DNA from: an uncultured Clostridia bacterium | GTDB lineage: Bacteria > Bacillota > Clostridia > Lachnospirales > Lachnospiraceae | DNA length: 47,533 bases | Direction of reading: 5' to 3' | Assembly (NCBI GenBank): GCA_945915235.1 | Contig: CAMEEX010000005.1 | Location: 1 to 47,533 of the forward strand | Part shown: positions 1-8,564 of the stretch, one piece after another | Numbering within the stretch: position 1 is the first letter of the stretch | Layout: each line of letters begins with the position of its first letter | Made by a program: the position numbers and the translations under genes | The notes under the pieces: generated by a model | Databases searched by the model: none | Told to the model about the DNA's origin: nothing | The model's input: the letters and a program-made list of their open reading frames with translations, nothing else

Positions 1-18
1 ATATCGCGACTTTTTGGA

Positions 19-170
19 GAAGCTTAGATGTTCTTGGGACTCTGTTCACTGTCAAGCCACAGTCAGCATGGAGGCTGACTGAGTTGCAAACAGCCATGGA
101 AGGCTGGTTTTGCAACGGTGGCAGGCGCTTATAAAAAACATATATCAGAGTCCTTAGAACATCTTGCTTC
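19..170 (+). ncRNA. Putative structured RNA (long closing helix with two hairpins inside)
   Basis: Positions 27-44 pair with 146-163 (17 of 18 positions, including one G-U), extended by GAAGC 19-23 with GCTTC 166-170. Inside, GCCAC 56-60 can pair with GTGGC 118-122. That helix encloses two hairpins: stem 61-67/74-80 with loop AUGGAG, and stem 84-95/102-115 (small bulge at 107-108) with loop AUGGAA. The result is a compact branched fold of about 150 nt. It lies about 100 nt upstream of the DUF4250 gene on the same strand, so it is either a free RNA or the 5' leader of that gene. Orientation is inferred from this neighbour. I do not recognise it as 6S, tmRNA, RNase P, SRP or a common riboswitch. 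The pairing is seen directly; function is unknown. Confidence 0.6.
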
Positions 171-274
171 GTACAATCGGAGTCGATATGCATAAATATA
201 ACACGTTATACATTCAGAGATTAAATCGGCATGTTTTGGCACATTAATATTATACGAAAAAAAGGAGGCTTACC

Positions 275-454
275 ATGTACACTCTTCCAAAAGACCCGGT
301 CATGCTTTTAAGCTTCGTGAATATGAAGCTTCGCGACGAATTTTCAAGCCTTGACGAGCTCGCCGCTGCCTGCTCGACTACGGCACAGGAGATTAAGGAC
401 GCACTGGGGAAAATTAATTATGAGTATAATGAAGGGCAGAACCAGTTTAAGTGA
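275..454 (+). CDS. DUF4250 domain-containing small protein
   Basis: A 59-residue protein beginning MYTLPKDPVMLLSFVNMKLR and ending in NYEYNEGQNQFK. The opening LPKDPVMLLSFVN and the closing INYEYNE-NQF are the hallmark of the DUF4250 family, short cytosolic proteins common in Clostridia; the body looks like a small helical, HTH-like fold. Its biochemical role is unknown. The start is supported by AAAAAAAGGAGG eight bases before ATG. It is one of only two clear plus-strand genes here, stands alone, and is followed by a bidirectional terminator. A strongly folded RNA element lies upstream and may be its leader. Family call is from recognised sequence pattern, not a search. Confidence 0.88.
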   Translation: MYTLPKDPVMLLSFVNMKLRDEFSSLDELAAACSTTAQEIKDALGKINYEYNEGQNQFK

Positions 455-495
455 TGTGCTATAGCGCATCTGATTTTATATGCCTTTAACACAAA

Positions 496-522
496 AAGCA
501 GGCTGTATAATACAGCCTGCTT
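496..522. terminator. Bidirectional intrinsic terminator
   Basis: A perfect 12-bp stem (496-507 with 511-522, loop TAA) has A-rich sequence on its left and TTATTT on its right. It sits between the convergent DUF4250 gene and the AlbA_2 regulator gene and can serve both. The U-run is better on the minus strand. Confidence 0.85.
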
Positions 523-565
523 ATTTGGTATCTGTAAATTGTATTTAATTCATCTATAAATTGAT

Positions 566-2020
566 TTATATTTCCCCTACCTGTGATGATACTACCCAGT
601 ATCCGCTATGACTATTGCCAACACGTTCGATAATATTTTGTGCTTTCATTTTTCTTAAATAATATTTTACACGATTAACATTCCACCCAAGCTCCATCGC
701 ATAATCCCTTTGTGACATAGATGGATTATTTTTTACAAGTAAAAGTATGGTTTTATCTTCATCGGATAATACTAATTCATTCTTTTGGGTAGTTTGGTGC
801 GTTTGGGTGGTTTGGGTAGTATTCACATTGACACCAAACTCACTTTCCACTCTTCTATACATATTTACCCTAAAATCTCCGTCAAAATCAATCAACTCTG
901 GCTTAGGCAATCCATACTCTTCACACGCCTCAAACAATCTTGGTATTCCTGTTCCCCATTTCTCAATAATTTTCATATATGCAAAAGCTCTTGCGATTGC
1001 CGGATTTCTCGGTTTTGAATAACCTTCCATCATTTTAGAAATAGTAACATTGTTTAAGAGCATTCCAGGAGAAGTAACTTCCAACCTGTCATCAAATAAT
1101 GCAATCTGTATGTTTCCCGGCTCAACATAACTGCGATGCGCCACTGCATTAGCTATTATCTCACGAATACTGTCTGTTGGAAGTTCATATATATCTTGTC
1201 TGTACATGCCTCTTATTGACATACCCATATTAATCTTTTCAAGAACATACTGATACGCTGCCTCCATCTGAGCTTGAATAGAACCATCAAATTCACGCCT
1301 GTCAACAAAATGTGCCCTGTTAGTTCCCTTAAATATTCCACATTGAATTACAGGCTGCTGTAACATCTGTCCGGTCAACAGCGCATAAGCGTTAGTGGGA
1401 TATACATTTCCTTCCTCTTCCTTTAACACACCCCACGAAATTAATACATTTTTGGTCACATCTTTAATCTTTGCTTTTTCACTCTCCTGCCATGTATTCT
1501 TTAGTGCGGTTTCTTTCATATCCTTGCATAGTCTCTCAATTTCACTATCTGTTACGGTCATATTATGACATATCTCACAATCAAAATAACGATTTTGTCC
1601 CTCCAAAATCAACTCTTTCAACATATATCCTTCCACATGCCTGGTAGTTCCGGATACTCTCACATAAGTCCCATCTGTCATACCCTGTGATTTGATAAAA
1701 TACGGACGCTGTACACCTGGGAAAATTTCAACTACGATAATTGTCTTACCTTTAACTGTCTGTAAAGCTACATCAGGTCTAATAACAGGCTCGCAAGCAT
1801 CAGAAATTGCATTGGTAATGGCGTCAATAGTCTTATAAATATTATCAACGTCCATTCCTACAATATCCAATGTCTTATCATCTATACCAAAGACAATTTT
1901 GCCACCCCTGCCATTAGCAAAAGCTACAACTGTTTTCATATATTTTTCACTTCTATCCGGTACAGTTACCTTATACTCAATGTTCTTTTTCTCTCCTGAA
2001 AATAATGTTTCTTGTTCCAT
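566..2020 (-). CDS. AlbA_2 (Schlafen-type) / HATPase_c_4 transcriptional regulator-like protein
   Basis: A 484-residue protein. Residues about 10-130 form an AlbA_2/Schlafen-like domain (KNIEYKVTVPDRSEKYMKTVVAFANGRGG split as KNIEYK and VVAFANGRGGKIVFGIDD). About 240-390 matches the C-terminal ATP-binding-like region (REIIANAVAHRSY, then EVTSPG and KWGTGIPR). A low-complexity Thr/Gln linker (NTTQTTQTHQTTQ) leads to a C-terminal winged helix (SQRDYAMELGWNVNRVKYYLRKM). Such proteins are usually annotated as putative DNA-binding regulators or ATP-dependent helicase-like proteins; some sit in defence islands. The start is supported by GAGGTGAT just before ATG. The gene is monocistronic and visibly more AT-rich than clpB next door, suggesting an accessory gene. 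Specific target unknown. Confidence 0.82.
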   Translation of the reverse strand: MEQETLFSGEKKNIEYKVTVPDRSEKYMKTVVAFANGRGGKIVFGIDDKTLDIVGMDVDNIYKTIDAITNAISDACEPVIRPDVALQTVKGKTIIVVEIFPGVQRPYFIKSQGMTDGTYVRVSGTTRHVEGYMLKELILEGQNRYFDCEICHNMTVTDSEIERLCKDMKETALKNTWQESEKAKIKDVTKNVLISWGVLKEEEGNVYPTNAYALLTGQMLQQPVIQCGIFKGTNRAHFVDRREFDGSIQAQMEAAYQYVLEKINMGMSIRGMYRQDIYELPTDSIREIIANAVAHRSYVEPGNIQIALFDDRLEVTSPGMLLNNVTISKMMEGYSKPRNPAIARAFAYMKIIEKWGTGIPRLFEACEEYGLPKPELIDFDGDFRVNMYRRVESEFGVNVNTTQTTQTHQTTQKNELVLSDEDKTILLLVKNNPSMSQRDYAMELGWNVNRVKYYLRKMKAQNIIERVGNSHSGYWVVSSQVGEI

Positions 2021-2199
2021 ATCATCACCTCGTCTTTCTGACCGAGAGTCTTCTGCGTCTGTACTTTTTTCTGACTCATATATTTCTCCGTTTCATGGTT
2101 TTATTGGGATTTCCGGTATTTACAAATTCTATCTTTATTTTAAATTATTTTTTACAACAAAACAACAACAAATACATTGACACAACATCATTAATCTTG

Positions 2200-2288
2200 A
2201 ATTTCAACGAAATTTCCCATTTACATAAAAAGACTGCCGCTATTAACGATAAATTTTAAAAATTCACCGCCAACACGACAGTCTTTTT
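2200..2288 (-). terminator. Terminator downstream of clpB, with flanking palindrome
   Basis: AAAAAGACTG at 2227-2236 pairs with CAGTCTTTTT at 2279-2288 around a long AT-rich loop, giving a hairpin with a T-run on either strand; it serves clpB on the minus strand. Just beyond it (2200-2215) is AATTTCAACGAAATTT, an inverted repeat that recurs exactly at 13090-13105. The rest of 2021-2361 shows no further gene. Confidence 0.55.
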
Positions 2289-2361
2289 ATATTTTATGCC
2301 TTTTTCAACAGAATACACTTACCTGAGCCGGAAAGAACCGTCCCTTGGGCTTGCCCACGGC

Positions 2362-4962
2362 TTACGCCACAGGCTTCTCCGTTCTCGCAACAAGTCCTTC
2401 CGCCGGGTCGACATCAATCACTATCTCATCGCCCGCATCGACATTTCCCGAGAGAATAAGCTTTGCAGAGAGCGTCTCGACCGTCTTTTGAAGGTATCTT
2501 CTAAGAGGTCTTGCACCATACATAGGGTCATAGCCGTTCTCTACGATGTAGTCCTTGGCTGCGCCTGTGAGGCGTATCGTAACCTCCCTTTCAGTAAGTC
2601 TCTTGTTGAGGTCGGCAACCATGAGATCAATGATGCCTGTGATGTTGTCCTTTGTGAGAGGCTTGAACATGATTATCTCATCAAGTCGGTTGAGGAACTC
2701 AGGTCTGAAGCTTGCCCTGAGCTCACCCATGACAGCCTTCTCACACTCCGGGCTGAAATTGCCGTTCTCGTCGATGCCGTCAAGCATGTGTACGGAACCG
2801 ATATTCGAGGTGAGAATGATGATCGTGTTCTTAAAGTCCACTGTACGTCCCTGTGAGTCGGTGATACGTCCGTCATCGAGAACCTGTAAAAGCACATTGA
2901 ATACATCAGGGTGTGCCTTCTCAATCTCATCAAAGAGCACAACCGAGTAAGGCTTTCTTCTGACAGCCTCAGTGAGCTGACCACCCTCCTCATAACCTAC
3001 ATATCCTGGAGGCGCTCCGATAAGACGCGATACGGAATATTTCTCCATATACTCACTCATATCAAGTCTCACGATATTCTTCTCATCGTCAAACAACGCT
3101 TCGGCAAGTGCCTTTGCAAGCTCCGTCTTACCTACACCGGTAGGTCCTAGGAACAGGAAGGAACCGATAGGCTTCGATGGGTCTTTTATGCCCGCCTTTG
3201 AACGAATAATCGCCTCCGTTACTTTTGTAACGCCCTCGTCCTGTCCGATAACCCTCTTGTGGAGTATCTCATCGAGGTGAAGTGTCTTGTTTCTCTCACT
3301 CTCGTTTAATTTTGCCACAGGGATACCTGTCCAGCGGGAGATAATCTTCGCAATCTCCTCGTCGGTAACGCTCTCATGCACAAGAGAGAGCTCCTTCTGC
3401 TTTACGATATTCTCCTCAGCCTCTATCTGTTTCTTAATCTCAGGCAGGCGACCATACTGTAACTGTGCTGCCTTCTCGAGGTCATAATTTCTCTGTGCTA
3501 TCTCAATCTGGCGGTTCACATCATCCAGCTCCTCACGAAGCTTGCTGATGCGGTCAACCGCTGCCTTCTCGTTATCCCACTGAGCCTTGCCCGACGCAAA
3601 CTGCTCTCTGAGTGTGGCGAGCTCCTTCTGGAGATTTTCAAGACGCTCACGACTCAGATTGTCGTCCTCCTTCTTGAGCGCTGCCTCCTCAATCTCTAGC
3701 TGCATAATCTTACGCTTTAACTCATCGAGCTCGGCAGGCATGGAGTCAAGCTCCGTCTTAATCATCGCACATGCCTCATCTACAAGGTCAATCGCCTTAT
3801 CCGGCAAAAATCTGTCGGTAATGTATCTGTTTGAAAGTGTAGCCGCTGCGACAAGCGCACCGTCCGTAATCTTAACTCCGTGATAGAGCTCATAGCGCTC
3901 CTTGATACCACGAAGGATTGATATTGTATCCTCAACCGTCGGCTCATCAACCATTACCGGCTGGAAACGACGCTCAAGTGCTGCATCTTTTTCGATATAT
4001 TTGCGGTACTCGTCAAGCGTGGTCGCACCTATACAGTGAAGCTCACCCCTTGCAAGCATAGGCTTTAACATGTTGCCCGCGTCCATCGCACCCTCGGTCT
4101 TACCTGCGCCGACGATTATGTGGAGCTCATCGATAAAGAGGATAATCTTGCCCTCGCTCTTTTTTACCTCCTCAAGAACCGCCTTCAGACGCTCCTCAAA
4201 CTCACCACGGTACTTAGCACCCGCAACGAGCGCACCCATATCCAGCGAGAACACCGTCTTGTCCTTGAGCCCGTCAGGCACATCACCGCGCACGATACGC
4301 TGTGCAAGTCCCTCGACAACCGCAGTCTTACCTACACCCGGCTCACCTATGAGAACAGGGTTGTTCTTCGTCTTACGGGAGAGGATACGAATGACATTTC
4401 TTATCTCGTTATCCCTGCCGATAACCGGGTCGAGCTTCTGCTGTCTTGCCCTCTCGACAAGGTCAACGCCGTACTTTTTGAGCGTGTCGTAGGTCGCCTC
4501 CGGGTTATCGCTTGTAACCTGCTGATTTCCCCTTACACTCTGCAATGCCGTCAAAAATCTGTCCCTCGTGATGCCGTACTCCTTAAATACCGCCTTTATC
4601 GCATTGTTAGGATATGCGATAAGTGTGAGGAAAATATGCTCGACGGACACATACTCATCACCCATCTTCTTAGCCTCGTCCTCCGCGGATACGAGCACCT
4701 TGTTGAGCGACTGGCTTATCATAAGCTGAACGTCACCCGACACCTTCGTTTTCTGCTCCAACGCCCTCTTGGCGCGGTCTATAAACGACGGAAGATGTAT
4801 TCCCATCTTCTCCACAAGTTTTGCAATAAGACTGTCATCTATGGTAAGAAGGGAGTACAAAAGATGTTCTTCATCAACTTCCTGATTACCGTATTCATAG
4901 GCAAGCTTCTCACAGTTGTTGAGAGCTTCCGCTGATTTCTGTGTAAACTTATTAATGTTCAT
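2362..4962 (-). CDS. clpB: ATP-dependent chaperone ClpB (Hsp100 disaggregase)
   Basis: An 866-residue protein of full ClpB length. It has a Clp-N repeat domain (residues 1-150), a first AAA+ module with Walker [10 protein letters not shown] near residue 200, a long middle coiled-coil (about 400-520, [21 protein letters not shown]) typical of ClpB and absent from ClpA/ClpC, and a second AAA+ module with GPTGVGKTE near 600. There is no ClpP-binding IGF-type loop evident. It extracts polypeptides from aggregates with DnaK. The start was chosen at MNINKFTQ because AAAGGAG lies eight bases upstream; an in-frame ATG nine codons earlier has no such site. A CIRCE operator overlaps its promoter, so control by HrcA is expected. 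The leader is about 195 nt. Confidence 0.97.
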   Translation of the reverse strand: MNINKFTQKSAEALNNCEKLAYEYGNQEVDEEHLLYSLLTIDDSLIAKLVEKMGIHLPSFIDRAKRALEQKTKVSGDVQLMISQSLNKVLVSAEDEAKKMGDEYVSVEHIFLTLIAYPNNAIKAVFKEYGITRDRFLTALQSVRGNQQVTSDNPEATYDTLKKYGVDLVERARQQKLDPVIGRDNEIRNVIRILSRKTKNNPVLIGEPGVGKTAVVEGLAQRIVRGDVPDGLKDKTVFSLDMGALVAGAKYRGEFEERLKAVLEEVKKSEGKIILFIDELHIIVGAGKTEGAMDAGNMLKPMLARGELHCIGATTLDEYRKYIEKDAALERRFQPVMVDEPTVEDTISILRGIKERYELYHGVKITDGALVAAATLSNRYITDRFLPDKAIDLVDEACAMIKTELDSMPAELDELKRKIMQLEIEEAALKKEDDNLSRERLENLQKELATLREQFASGKAQWDNEKAAVDRISKLREELDDVNRQIEIAQRNYDLEKAAQLQYGRLPEIKKQIEAEENIVKQKELSLVHESVTDEEIAKIISRWTGIPVAKLNESERNKTLHLDEILHKRVIGQDEGVTKVTEAIIRSKAGIKDPSKPIGSFLFLGPTGVGKTELAKALAEALFDDEKNIVRLDMSEYMEKYSVSRLIGAPPGYVGYEEGGQLTEAVRRKPYSVVLFDEIEKAHPDVFNVLLQVLDDGRITDSQGRTVDFKNTIIILTSNIGSVHMLDGIDENGNFSPECEKAVMGELRASFRPEFLNRLDEIIMFKPLTKDNITGIIDLMVADLNKRLTEREVTIRLTGAAKDYIVENGYDPMYGARPLRRYLQKTVETLSAKLILSGNVDAGDEIVIDVDPAEGLVARTEKPVA

Positions 4963-5162
4963 AGTGAATACTCCTTTCGTTGTAAACATTTATCAAAAGC
5001 ACAAAATGAAAAACGCTTCTTTTTGGCGTGTTTCCTGTATAAAACTTAGAATATCTTAATCAGTGTTTTTTACTGATTTAAATATTTGTTTCATACTGAC
5101 ATCTGCAATTATTCCGGGAAGTGGTTTTATTACGCACAACCCCTTGCATCTGTTCTAGATGT

Positions 5163-5205
5163 AATATAACACGCCTTATTAGCACTGTCAAGAGATGAGT
5201 GCTAA
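5163..5205 (-). promoter_or_regulatory. clpB promoter with CIRCE operator (HrcA site)
   Basis: On the minus strand TTGACA (5186-5191) is followed after exactly 17 bp by TATATT (5163-5168). The CIRCE inverted repeat TTAGCACTG-N9-GAGTGCTAA occupies 5179-5205 and contains the -35 box, the classical arrangement for HrcA repression relieved by heat shock. One CIRCE position deviates from the consensus left arm (CTG for CTC). Confidence 0.93.
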
Positions 5206-5238
5206 TTTAATTATAAAAAAAATATAAACAAAAAATAA

Positions 5239-5263
5239 CACCGCAGCAATCCCTGCCGCGGTG
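5239..5263 (-). terminator. Terminator stem-loop, copy 1 of a four-copy family
   Basis: CACCGC pairs with GCGGTG around an inner GCA/TGC pair, followed on the minus strand by TTATTTTTTG. It lies downstream of the DUF4143 ATPase gene. Near-identical stem-loops occur at 6818, 9804 and 13119. Confidence 0.8.
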
Positions 5264-5304
5264 CTGCAAAATCGCCTAAAACGCTAGGAACCGTCCCCCA
5301 CCGC

Positions 5305-6630
5305 TTAAATCAAAAACGGAAGCATATATGTCGGCCGTAGCTTCAACATTCCATCTGAGGACACATCTTTTTGTGAAACCAGATATCGTTCACCCACGCA
5401 CTTTGAGTATTTTCTCACAAATTCGTCGATTGACTCATGTTTCTTCACGGAAGACGATTTTACCTCTATAGGAATGACCTTATTTTTCTGTGTAATCAAA
5501 AAATCCACCTCATATCCATGTGTGCTATTCTCTTTTTTCCAGGTGTGATAATAAAGCTCTCTGTTTTTTGCCGCAAGTATCTGTGCAACAGCATTTTCAA
5601 ACAGATATCCCAAATCAATATCCAGTTTATCGCTCAACAGCATTTTATAAATATCACTTCTCACGCCGTCGGCATCATCAAACAGCATTGTGGTAAACAG
5701 ACCTACATCTGACATATACAATTTAAAACTGTCCGCTTTTCTTGTCTGAGAGAGCGTTGCGCTTGGTTTGGCAACATCATAACATGGAAGAACAATTTTT
5801 GAGTCAATCAAATCATAAAGTCTCTCCTCGTCCTTTCTTGTCTTTTGCTTTCCCGTTGCTGCCGTAATCACAAATCTTTTTCTTTTTAAAACAAGCTGGC
5901 TCGGAACAGACCTGTACATATCCGACAGGCGGCCTGAGGCATCTATTTTCTTTAAATCTTCCATATATAAATCAATAATTTTTCTTTTTACCTTGTCAAC
6001 ATAGTCAAAATTTTTCTTTTGGATATACGCCTCAACAGCCTGCGGCATTCCGCCCACAGCCATATAAAGCCTGAAATTTCTCATAAGGCTCCTGTTTGTA
6101 GCATCTCCAACAGCCATTCCACTATCACATATCTGCTTTATTATGTCGGCGTTTCCATCTGTAGCCCACAAAAATTCTTCATAATCCATCGGATACACAT
6201 TGATTTTGTGTTCTTCCGACGGTATCGTAATTCCCTTTACATTCTTTTTAATGGAGATAAGTGAGCCCGTTTCAATATAATCATACCTTCCATCTTTGAC
6301 AAGATATTTGATTGCCTGTCTGGCTTTTGGATAAAGCTGTATTTCATCAAATATAATCACTGAACTGCGCTCAACCAAATTCACGCCTGTCTCCGCCTGA
6401 AGCCGCAGGAAAAATAAATCAAGCTTTGCTATGTCCTTGAACACGTCAAGCATTTCCCCGGTTATATTTGCAAAATCAATCTTTATATATGATTTATATT
6501 CGTTTCTGGCAAATTCCTCTGCGATAGTTGTTTTTCCTACACGCCTTGCCCCTTCTAACAGACAGGCATAGCTCCCGTTGTATTCTCTCTTCCACTCAAG
6601 CAAGCTGTCGTAAGCCTTTCTTTTAAACAT
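5305..6630 (-). CDS. AAA ATPase with DUF4143 C-terminal domain
   Basis: A 441-residue protein with an AAA_14-type ATPase N-terminus (Walker A GARRVGKTT at about residues 27-35, Walker B VIIFDEIQ around 97-104) and a C-terminal DUF4143 region. Near the end, EVDFLI followed by PIEVKSS has the spacing of a PD-(D/E)XK nuclease-like fold. This family is widespread and lineage-specifically expanded in gut Firmicutes and Bacteroidetes; its function is not established. The start MFKRKAYD is chosen because GGAGG lies seven bases upstream; the upstream in-frame ATG overlaps that site. The promoter region consists of a five-unit 33-bp repeat array. It is AT-rich compared with clpB, consistent with horizontal acquisition. 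Confidence 0.9.
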   Translation of the reverse strand: MFKRKAYDSLLEWKREYNGSYACLLEGARRVGKTTIAEEFARNEYKSYIKIDFANITGEMLDVFKDIAKLDLFFLRLQAETGVNLVERSSVIIFDEIQLYPKARQAIKYLVKDGRYDYIETGSLISIKKNVKGITIPSEEHKINVYPMDYEEFLWATDGNADIIKQICDSGMAVGDATNRSLMRNFRLYMAVGGMPQAVEAYIQKKNFDYVDKVKRKIIDLYMEDLKKIDASGRLSDMYRSVPSQLVLKRKRFVITAATGKQKTRKDEERLYDLIDSKIVLPCYDVAKPSATLSQTRKADSFKLYMSDVGLFTTMLFDDADGVRSDIYKMLLSDKLDIDLGYLFENAVAQILAAKNRELYYHTWKKENSTHGYEVDFLITQKNKVIPIEVKSSSVKKHESIDEFVRKYSKCVGERYLVSQKDVSSDGMLKLRPTYMLPFLI

Positions 6631-6647
6631 GAAGCCCTCCATTTCTG

Positions 6648-6799
6648 AAAAGTATAATTATTTCAAGTTCTTTCAATAATAAAAGTATAGTTTTTTCAAG
6701 CTAATTTTATTCAAAAAGTATAGTTTTTTTAAGTATTTATATCAATAAAAGTATAGTTTTTTCACATTTATTTAATTTAAAAAGTATAATTATTTCAAG
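6648..6799 (-). repeat. Five-unit array of 20-bp repeats with exact 33-bp period
   Basis: Units start at 6648, 6681, 6714, 6747 and 6780, each reading approximately AAAAGTATARTTWTTTCAAG on the plus strand, with 13-bp AT-rich unrelated spacers. The outer two units share ATTATTTC and the inner three share GTTTTTTC or close to it. On the minus strand, the orientation of the gene 18 bp away, each unit carries TATACT, a -10-like hexamer. The array fills the whole gap upstream of the DUF4143 ATPase gene, so it is probably a multi-site operator or stacked promoter. Confidence 0.85.
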
Positions 6800-6817
6800 T
6801 TTTGTAAATTAAAAGAA

Positions 6818-6842
6818 CACCGCGGCAATCTCTGCCACGGTG
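6818..6842 (-). terminator. Terminator stem-loop, copy 2 of a four-copy family
   Basis: CACCG (6818-6822) pairs with CGGTG (6838-6842) and inner GGCA with TGCC; on the minus strand it is followed by TTCTTTTAATTT. It begins within ten bases of the ABC exporter stop codon. Confidence 0.8.
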
Positions 6843-6848
6843 CCCCGC

Positions 6849-8564
6849 CTATTGTGAAACAGTAAATAAAGCATAAAAATACTCTTTTCGTTCCATCAAT
6901 TCATGGAATTTTCCGCTCTCAATTATCTCGCCGTTTTTCAAAACAATTATCTCATCATAGCGTTTCATCTGCGCCTCATCTAAGGTGTGGGTGACAACAA
7001 TTCTGGTTATGTCCGATAAATCCAGAATATTATCGGATACCTCGTGTGCCGTCTTAGCATCTAACGCGGCTGTCGCCTCATCGACCAGCAGCACGGAGGA
7101 TTTTCTTAGGAGACTTCTGGCAATGGAAATACGCTGCTTTTCTCCACCTGATAGTCCGTTTCCGTTTTCCCCGCAAAGATAATTTTCACCCCGCTCTGAA
7201 ACGAGTTCCCTTAAATGAGCCTTATCGACAGCCCTGTCGATCTCTTCCTTAGGAAACTCGCGGAACATGGAGACATTGTCCTTTATGGAAGCATTAAACA
7301 CAAATACGTCCTGCTGTATGACCGACATCATATCGTACAAGGATTCCTGTGAGATGTCCGTAAGTTCAACTCCGTCAACCAGTATATTTCCCTTATAATT
7401 GGTGTTTGAAGCCATAATCAGATTGAGCAAAGTGGATTTTCCGCTTCCGCTGCCGCCCACAATGGCATAGGATTTTCCTGCCTCGAACTTTACGGAAATA
7501 TGGTGAAGAATTTCCTTTTCCGCCTCATATCCAAAGCTCACATCTTTAAATTCTATTTCATTATTAAGCGCCGTGAGTGTCCTGTTTCCTGAGACTGTGG
7601 GATTTTTCTCCAGCGCGTCCGCAAGCTTTCCTACCAGACCTAAAGCAGCCTTACGGCTTGCCAGCAGTCCGGGCAATGTCGCAACAGGCTGAATTATATA
7701 ATTCATAAGATTTACAAACATGATTACCATACCGGGTGTAAGCCCATTCCCGGTTCCTGCCAGATATGCACCCGCCAGAAAGACACTCAACTGGGCAAAT
7801 ATTCCGGTAACTGCACCAATCATGCCAACCATTCTTTTAATCCGCTCACATATATATTTTTCCTTCTCCAAGGTCTGATTATTTTTCTTAAATAATTCAA
7901 AAATTTCCTTCTCCGCCTTGAAGCTCTTCACAACCGAGAAACCACTGAGGCAATCGTGCAGCGCCGCCGTGAAATTCTTATTGCAATCTGACACACGCAC
8001 CTGTGCAGCCGACAATCTGTCTCCAGTGAACAGCGAAGCTATAAGAGGTAGTGCTGTAACACCTATGGCAATCACGGTCAAAAGAGGTGAATAGAAAAAC
8101 ATCATTATGAGCGCCCCGACAAAGGTTACCATCATGGTAATCATCGATAGTTGATTGCTTAAATAGCTATTTTCAATAGTTGTGGTGTCATTGGTGAGTG
8201 CCGACACATAGACCGCCGTGCTCTCATCGCGGAACGAAGAAATGCTCTTTCCGACAAGAATAATAAATGCATAGTCCTTATACTGCTGTGCCGCACGCTT
8301 CAGATACCGCGGCTGCGCCATATAGTCCAATAATTTTAGCGCAATATATAAAAAAATAAATCCAATACATATTATAAGCAGTGTCTGTAACGGCAGGGCT
8401 GTGTCCGTCCCTGAAGCCGCATCGATAAGCTGCTGTGTAATCCATGATATAATCAAACTCAGTGTGCCTACTGCCAGCGCGGCAAATACGGACAACGACA
8501 GCGCCGGAATATTTCCCCTGTAAAATTGTGACATAAGCTGTTTTTTAATACTCCTCTTTTTCAT
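6849..8564 (-). CDS. ABC exporter, fused permease and ATPase
   Basis: A 571-residue half-transporter of the MsbA/LmrA type. Six hydrophobic segments occupy roughly residues 20-300. The nucleotide-binding domain follows, with Walker A GGSGSGKST, signature LSGGEKQR, Walker B VLLVDEATAALD with catalytic Glu, and switch His in VVTHTLDE. It likely works as a homodimer exporting a peptide, lipid or drug across the membrane; substrate unknown. Its start overlaps the end of the XRE-TPR regulator gene by 20 bp, so the two are translationally coupled. A terminator directly follows its TAG stop. The ribosome site before ATG (AGTGGAAA) is weak, consistent with coupling. Confidence 0.88.
   Translation of the reverse strand: MKKRSIKKQLMSQFYRGNIPALSLSVFAALAVGTLSLIISWITQQLIDAASGTDTALPLQTLLIICIGFIFLYIALKLLDYMAQPRYLKRAAQQYKDYAFIILVGKSISSFRDESTAVYVSALTNDTTTIENSYLSNQLSMITMMVTFVGALIMMFFYSPLLTVIAIGVTALPLIASLFTGDRLSAAQVRVSDCNKNFTAALHDCLSGFSVVKSFKAEKEIFELFKKNNQTLEKEKYICERIKRMVGMIGAVTGIFAQLSVFLAGAYLAGTGNGLTPGMVIMFVNLMNYIIQPVATLPGLLASRKAALGLVGKLADALEKNPTVSGNRTLTALNNEIEFKDVSFGYEAEKEILHHISVKFEAGKSYAIVGGSGSGKSTLLNLIMASNTNYKGNILVDGVELTDISQESLYDMMSVIQQDVFVFNASIKDNVSMFREFPKEEIDRAVDKAHLRELVSERGENYLCGENGNGLSGGEKQRISIARSLLRKSSVLLVDEATAALDAKTAHEVSDNILDLSDITRIVVTHTLDEAQMKRYDEIIVLKNGEIIESGKFHELMERKEYFYALFTVSQ

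Noticed and set aside
1-170. 6S RNA or SRP RNA at the left edge
   Set aside because: The inner region has two closed hairpins rather than the open central bubble of 6S, and the SRP GGTG..GGAAGG-type apical motif is absent.
4120-4935. A 271-codon plus-strand open frame opposite clpB
   Set aside because: Shadow of the strongly conserved clpB frame, without ribosome site or family resemblance.
6648-6799. CRISPR array
   Set aside because: Repeats are only 20 bp and imperfect, spacers only 13 bp and AT-rich, there are no cas genes, and the array sits in a promoter position.
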